A program made the position numbers and the translations under genes. From Elusimicrobiota bacterium (GTDB lineage Bacteria; CG03): a stretch of 8,019 nucleotides of DNA. Under the pieces are notes generated by a model. It was given only the letters and a program-made list of their open reading frames with translations, did not search any database and was not told where the DNA came from. The stretch spans positions 1 to 8,019 of the forward strand of contig JAGHAG010000130.1 of NCBI GenBank assembly GCA_021161625.1, written 5' to 3'. Below, piece by piece: positions 7,001 to 8,019 of this stretch (the stretch's first letter is position 1; each line of letters starts with the position of its first letter).

Positions 7001-7724
7001 TGTATTTTCCTGTCTCTGATGGGGTTATGGAAAGATTTGCTCCATCTGTTATGTAAATTTTTGTTGAATACGAAACTGCAAGAGAAATGCTTGGAGATAA
7101 AACTGTATTTGTGGAATGAGTAAATGCCCATGGGGATTCTCCTATAGGGTCATTCCACTGCATATTTGGAACAAACTTAAATTGAAGTTCATCAAGAGAT
7201 GTTATGTTTATGATTTTTGTAAAAATTGCTTTATTTGTTGAATCCTGAGTCATTTTGTTTGCTGAATCTGTTGATGTCCATGTAAGACCAAAACCATTTC
7301 CGCACATTGCAAGACCTGTTATTTTTGTAACCTCATACCTCATGTCATTTGCTCCCTCTGTGTCAAAGGAAAAGATATAAGGTTCGCCTGCTTCAACAGA
7401 ACTTTCAATGTTTGCTCCTTCAACATCTGTGAGTGTTGCTGTGCCTGAATTCGTAACGACTGTATCTGTGTCTCCGTAAATCTGGCCTGATGTCCAGTTT
7501 CCACTTGCATCAAACTTGTATTCAAGGTTTGTATCTGTTGTGGTTGCTTTCCAGAGCCAGTGCCAGTGCTGGGCTGTAAGTTGCTTTTCCATCCAGTCCA
7601 CACCCCATTCGTTCATCTCCCCTCTTATGGACATCTGTGTCCATGCAAAAACTTCTGATAAAAACAGAAAAATAATCCCCAAAATTTCCCAGGTTAAACG
7701 TTTAACCAATTTCATTTTTTTCAT
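4071..7724 (-). CDS. Secreted multidomain protein: starch-binding-like modules, FN3/Ig-like repeats, FlgD-like C-terminal domain
   Basis: Probable cell-surface binding protein; no catalytic domain is seen. Residues 1-27 are a signal peptide (V-F-A27|W28). Two tandem E-set modules, ~28-136 and ~137-256, have the W/YKF/W pattern of starch-binding SusE/F- or X25-like modules (NEWGVDW, LEYKFDASGNW; LQFKFVPNMQW). FN3 domains follow at ~258-362, ~588-670, ~673-765, ~774-878, ~884-990 and ~996-1095, with two other Ig-like modules at ~368-478 and ~482-584. Four FN3 domains share a W-[TSA]-x-[PS]-GDDG motif (near 279, 795, 905, 1016); three of these have a lone Cys shortly after it. Residues ~1104-1195 match the FlgD-like/type IX sorting fold (APNPATF, LKIYSLDGDEI, YRWDMRDNSGESVPSGIYVFKI). 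A 22-residue basic tail follows. The ATG start has only AAAGG 11 nt upstream, a weak and distant site; a second ATG lies at codon 4. It is first of the three genes, 144 bp before the barrel gene. A heptamer array interrupts the FN3 domain near residue 840. Ligand specificity is inferred. Confidence 0.88.
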   Translation of the reverse strand: MKKMKLVKRLTWEILGIIFLFLSEVFAWTQMSIRGEMNEWGVDWMEKQLTAQHWHWLWKATTTDTNLEYKFDASGNWTSGQIYGDTDTVVTNSGTATLTDVEGANIESSVEAGEPYIFSFDTEGANDMRYEVTKITGLAMCGNGFGLTWTSTDSANKMTQDSTNKAIFTKIINITSLDELQFKFVPNMQWNDPIGESPWAFTHSTNTVLSPSISLAVSYSTKIYITDGANLSITPSETGKYKFTVDLENRIWYTTDAEPPQKISDLNANGDYGSILLTWTSPGDDGTRNSCSGKFEIRYSSVSSFNWSEMSEKIEISTSISQGILFSKSITGLLPLTSYYFFIKTYDDEQNASDLSNKTTGFVLNSSPSSPYGFSQADLSSNSVSFNQWVSTDILKLSFSLFDPDTADRVKFNIVISSFSDFSFEFVSSTSGLLSQGSTSFITPLLSEGSWWWKVKAIDEHDAESIYSSATISSGEKHFGIDLTPPSNVGCLKPADGSFNLTTSTSLTAKIVQDSLSGVLGYEFEIDTTSFFNGTEKQTSGLLYSNVWSTATLLWNTTYFWRLRVRDIAGNVSGWSSIFTFITASTPQAPGNFTGTVISTSSIKWFWDDVINESGYRIVNSTGGIVKNLSENTTFWIEDNLMPNTSYYRKVIAYNVCGSSESAFSLKYTLANPPKNFSFAGVFSSSITIQWSSNSNPSYTRWGIFSSTDNFASTTTIKNFNSNYIQTFYTVTGLVSLTSYWFRVCAFNEDGIQTDFGSTISTLTLAPPLDKTPPAVINDFSAQTGSQEGEINLAWTSPGDDGTVGNLTGKFRIDYATYTKAWGYDTYQIEISTSNLSPLTSNLYTLTGLTGGSTYYIRIWSADEVPNWSSVSNGATSWAQVDVTSPAQITDLSATSSDGAVFLSWTEPGDDGLAGNCQSFEIRYSTTGSIDETNFARSIKILNTTPQGSGKKVSLTITGLEEGLRYWFAVKAEDERGNFSISNSPSVVVEQDDTAPSQPSNFSAVSENPGEIELFWASSGDDGTVGTCSGYIIKFATYQITDENFDSVSDSTNTTELNIKLSLAPAVTYYIAIKAYDESGNYSSLVTATVFVSIASATYIAKPIAAPNPATFEEGFVDLYFKIDGEINNATLKIYSLDGDEIFKKTGLYFAKNGWTYYRWDMRDNSGESVPSGIYVFKIKARGFDSGFGRFAVLRTPKDKLRPYLDPTSSDRNRRWP
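5195..5229. repeat. 7-bp tandem array inside an FN3-domain coding sequence
   Basis: Plus-strand units are AGAGGTT, AGAGGTT, AGAGGAG, AGAGGTT, AGAAGTA: five contiguous heptamers. On the minus strand they encode residues 833-844 (TSNLSPLTSNLY) of the large protein, just before the conserved TLTGL strand. Sister domains at this point have unrelated sequence (ISQGILFSKSITGL; TPQGSGKKVSLTITGL), so this is a loop where the array could be tolerated. The frame stays open. Confidence 0.8.
7692..7707. promoter_or_regulatory. Perfect 16-bp palindrome, candidate LacI-family operator, in the 5' coding end of the large gene
   Basis: GGTTAAACGTTTAACC is its own reverse complement and has the central AAACGTTT typical of LacI/GalR-family operators, including those of maltose regulators. 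It spans codons 6-11 of the large protein (L V K R L T), about 18-33 nt into the gene. Binding there could block transcription elongation or a promoter just upstream. No regulator gene is in the window, and a perfect 16-mer palindrome can arise by chance in AT-rich DNA. Confidence 0.35.
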
Positions 7725-7729
7725 CTGTC

Positions 7730-7771
7730 ATTTAACCTTTCCACCTTTTAACTTTTCTACTTTCTCTTTTA
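7730..7771. repeat. Degenerate 7-bp tandem array upstream of the large gene
   Basis: Plus-strand units are ATTTAAC, CTTTCCA, CCTTTTA, ACTTTTC, TACTTTC, TCTTTTA. The array is closely related to 2804-2831 (25 of 28 bases over the shared stretch). On the minus strand it is purine-rich and contains the AAAGG that is the only Shine-Dalgarno candidate of the large gene, so leader and repeat overlap. Confidence 0.75.
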
Positions 7772-7780
7772 GTTGATAAG

Positions 7781-7836
7781 TCCCCCCTCTCAATCTCCCC
7801 CCTAAAAGGGGGGAGAAACAGTAGGGGGTTCTCCCC
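7781..7836. repeat. GC-rich palindromic repeat
   Basis: Perfect 10-bp arms TCTCCCCCCT (7794-7803) and AGGGGGGAGA (7807-7816) enclose an AAA loop. Flanking tracts (TCCCCCC at 7781-7787, GTAGGGGG at 7821-7828, TTCTCCCC at 7829-7836) can pair in alternative ways. It stands out sharply from the AT-rich surroundings. Similar C-tract/G-tract palindromes are dispersed in many bacterial genomes. It lies ~70 bp upstream of the large gene's start and would form a strong hairpin in a leader transcript. Confidence 0.75.
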
Positions 7837-7854
7837 TTTTTCACTTTTCCACTT

Positions 7855-7885
7855 GCCCCATTGGATGTTTTCTATCCAACGGGGC
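7855..7885. repeat. 12-bp-arm palindromic repeat
   Basis: The arms GCCCCATTGGAT (7855-7866) and ATCCAACGGGGC (7874-7885) enclose a 7-nt loop. In the minus-strand transcript all 12 pairs form, one of them a G-U wobble; the plus-strand transcript has one A-C mismatch. Neither side has a T-tract, so it is more likely a REP-like dispersed palindrome than a terminator. The better pairing on the minus strand fits, weakly, selection on the leader RNA of the large gene. Confidence 0.75.
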
Positions 7886-7897
7886 TTGTCATCTTGT

Positions 7898-7951
7898 TTT
7901 CTTGTCTCCATATCACTTTATTTGGCAGACCAAGGGTCTCGAGCTACATTT
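7898..7951. repeat. Modular palindromic intergenic element, right copy
   Basis: The 24-bp block 7898-7921 is identical to 128-151 and the closing GCTACATTT at 7943-7951 matches 221-229. Between them lies a different, much shorter hairpin: AGACC (7927-7931), loop AAG, GGTCT (7935-7939). The spacing between the shared ends is 21 bp here and 69 bp in the left copy. No gene overlaps it. Confidence 0.7.
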
Positions 7952-7961
7952 CTTCTTAAAT

Positions 7962-8013
7962 AAATTTCAAGCACCAAATTCCAAGCACCAAACAAATTCA
8001 AAATCCTAAATCC
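7962..8013. repeat. Degenerate 7-bp tandem array (AAATTCC/AAGCACC)
   Basis: Plus-strand units are AAATTTC, AAGCACC, AAATTCC, AAGCACC (7962-7989), an AAACAAATTC slip of 10 bases, then AAAATCC, TAAATCC. Two heptamer words alternate, giving a local 14-bp period. The minus-strand reading (GGAATTT, GAAATTT) is close to the TTTGGAA family at 11-85. It runs to the window edge. Confidence 0.78.
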
Positions 8014-8019
8014 CAATAA

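Noticed and set aside
7725..7960. Sigma-70 promoter for the first gene
   Set aside because: Several AT-rich hexamers are possible but none gives a convincing -35/-10 pair with proper spacing, and the sequence is dominated by repeats.

Overview
The window carries three genes, all on the minus strand and read in the order 7724→4071, 3926→2850, 2684→222. They are a 1217-residue secreted multidomain protein, a 358-residue outer-membrane beta-barrel-like protein of the PorV/UPF0164 type, and an 820-residue secreted GH13 alpha-amylase with two N-terminal carbohydrate-binding modules. Two of the three carry recognisable starch/glycan-type binding modules, so the set reads as an extracellular alpha-glucan utilisation locus: a surface binding protein, an outer-membrane barrel, and a secreted maltogenic-amylase/neopullulanase-like hydrolase. 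That functional reading is inference from domain content and gene order.

The organism is probably a low-GC diderm bacterium. A barrel ending in a terminal Trp and a FlgD-like C-terminal domain of the kind used as a type IX sorting signal both point to an outer membrane. The word-like, low-complexity intergenic DNA resembles what is seen in several uncultured candidate phyla (Omnitrophota-, WOR-3- or Elusimicrobiota-like lineages). No taxonomic marker gene is present, so this is a weak placement.

Layout: 1-221 is non-coding (heptamer arrays, a 24-bp shared block, a long palindrome); 222-2684 is the amylase; 2685-2849 is non-coding (inverted-repeat element A plus a heptamer array); 2850-3926 is the barrel protein, whose first ~48 codons are built largely from repeats; 3927-4070 is non-coding (rest of element B plus heptamer arrays); 4071-7724 is the FN3/FlgD protein; 7725-8019 is non-coding (heptamer array, two strong palindromes, a second copy of the shared block with a different hairpin, another heptamer array). 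No RNA gene, CRISPR array, transposase or clear sigma-70 promoter was seen.

The most striking signal is in the DNA between the genes. Almost every spacer is a degenerate tandem array with a 7-bp period, but the heptamer word differs from array to array. The same kind of DNA also lies inside two of the genes: it encodes the signal-peptide core of the barrel protein and a loop in one FN3 domain of the large protein. A separate modular palindromic element occurs at both ends of the window and supplies the stop codon of the amylase gene. Repeat DNA here seems to have been taken into gene starts, gene ends and gene interiors.
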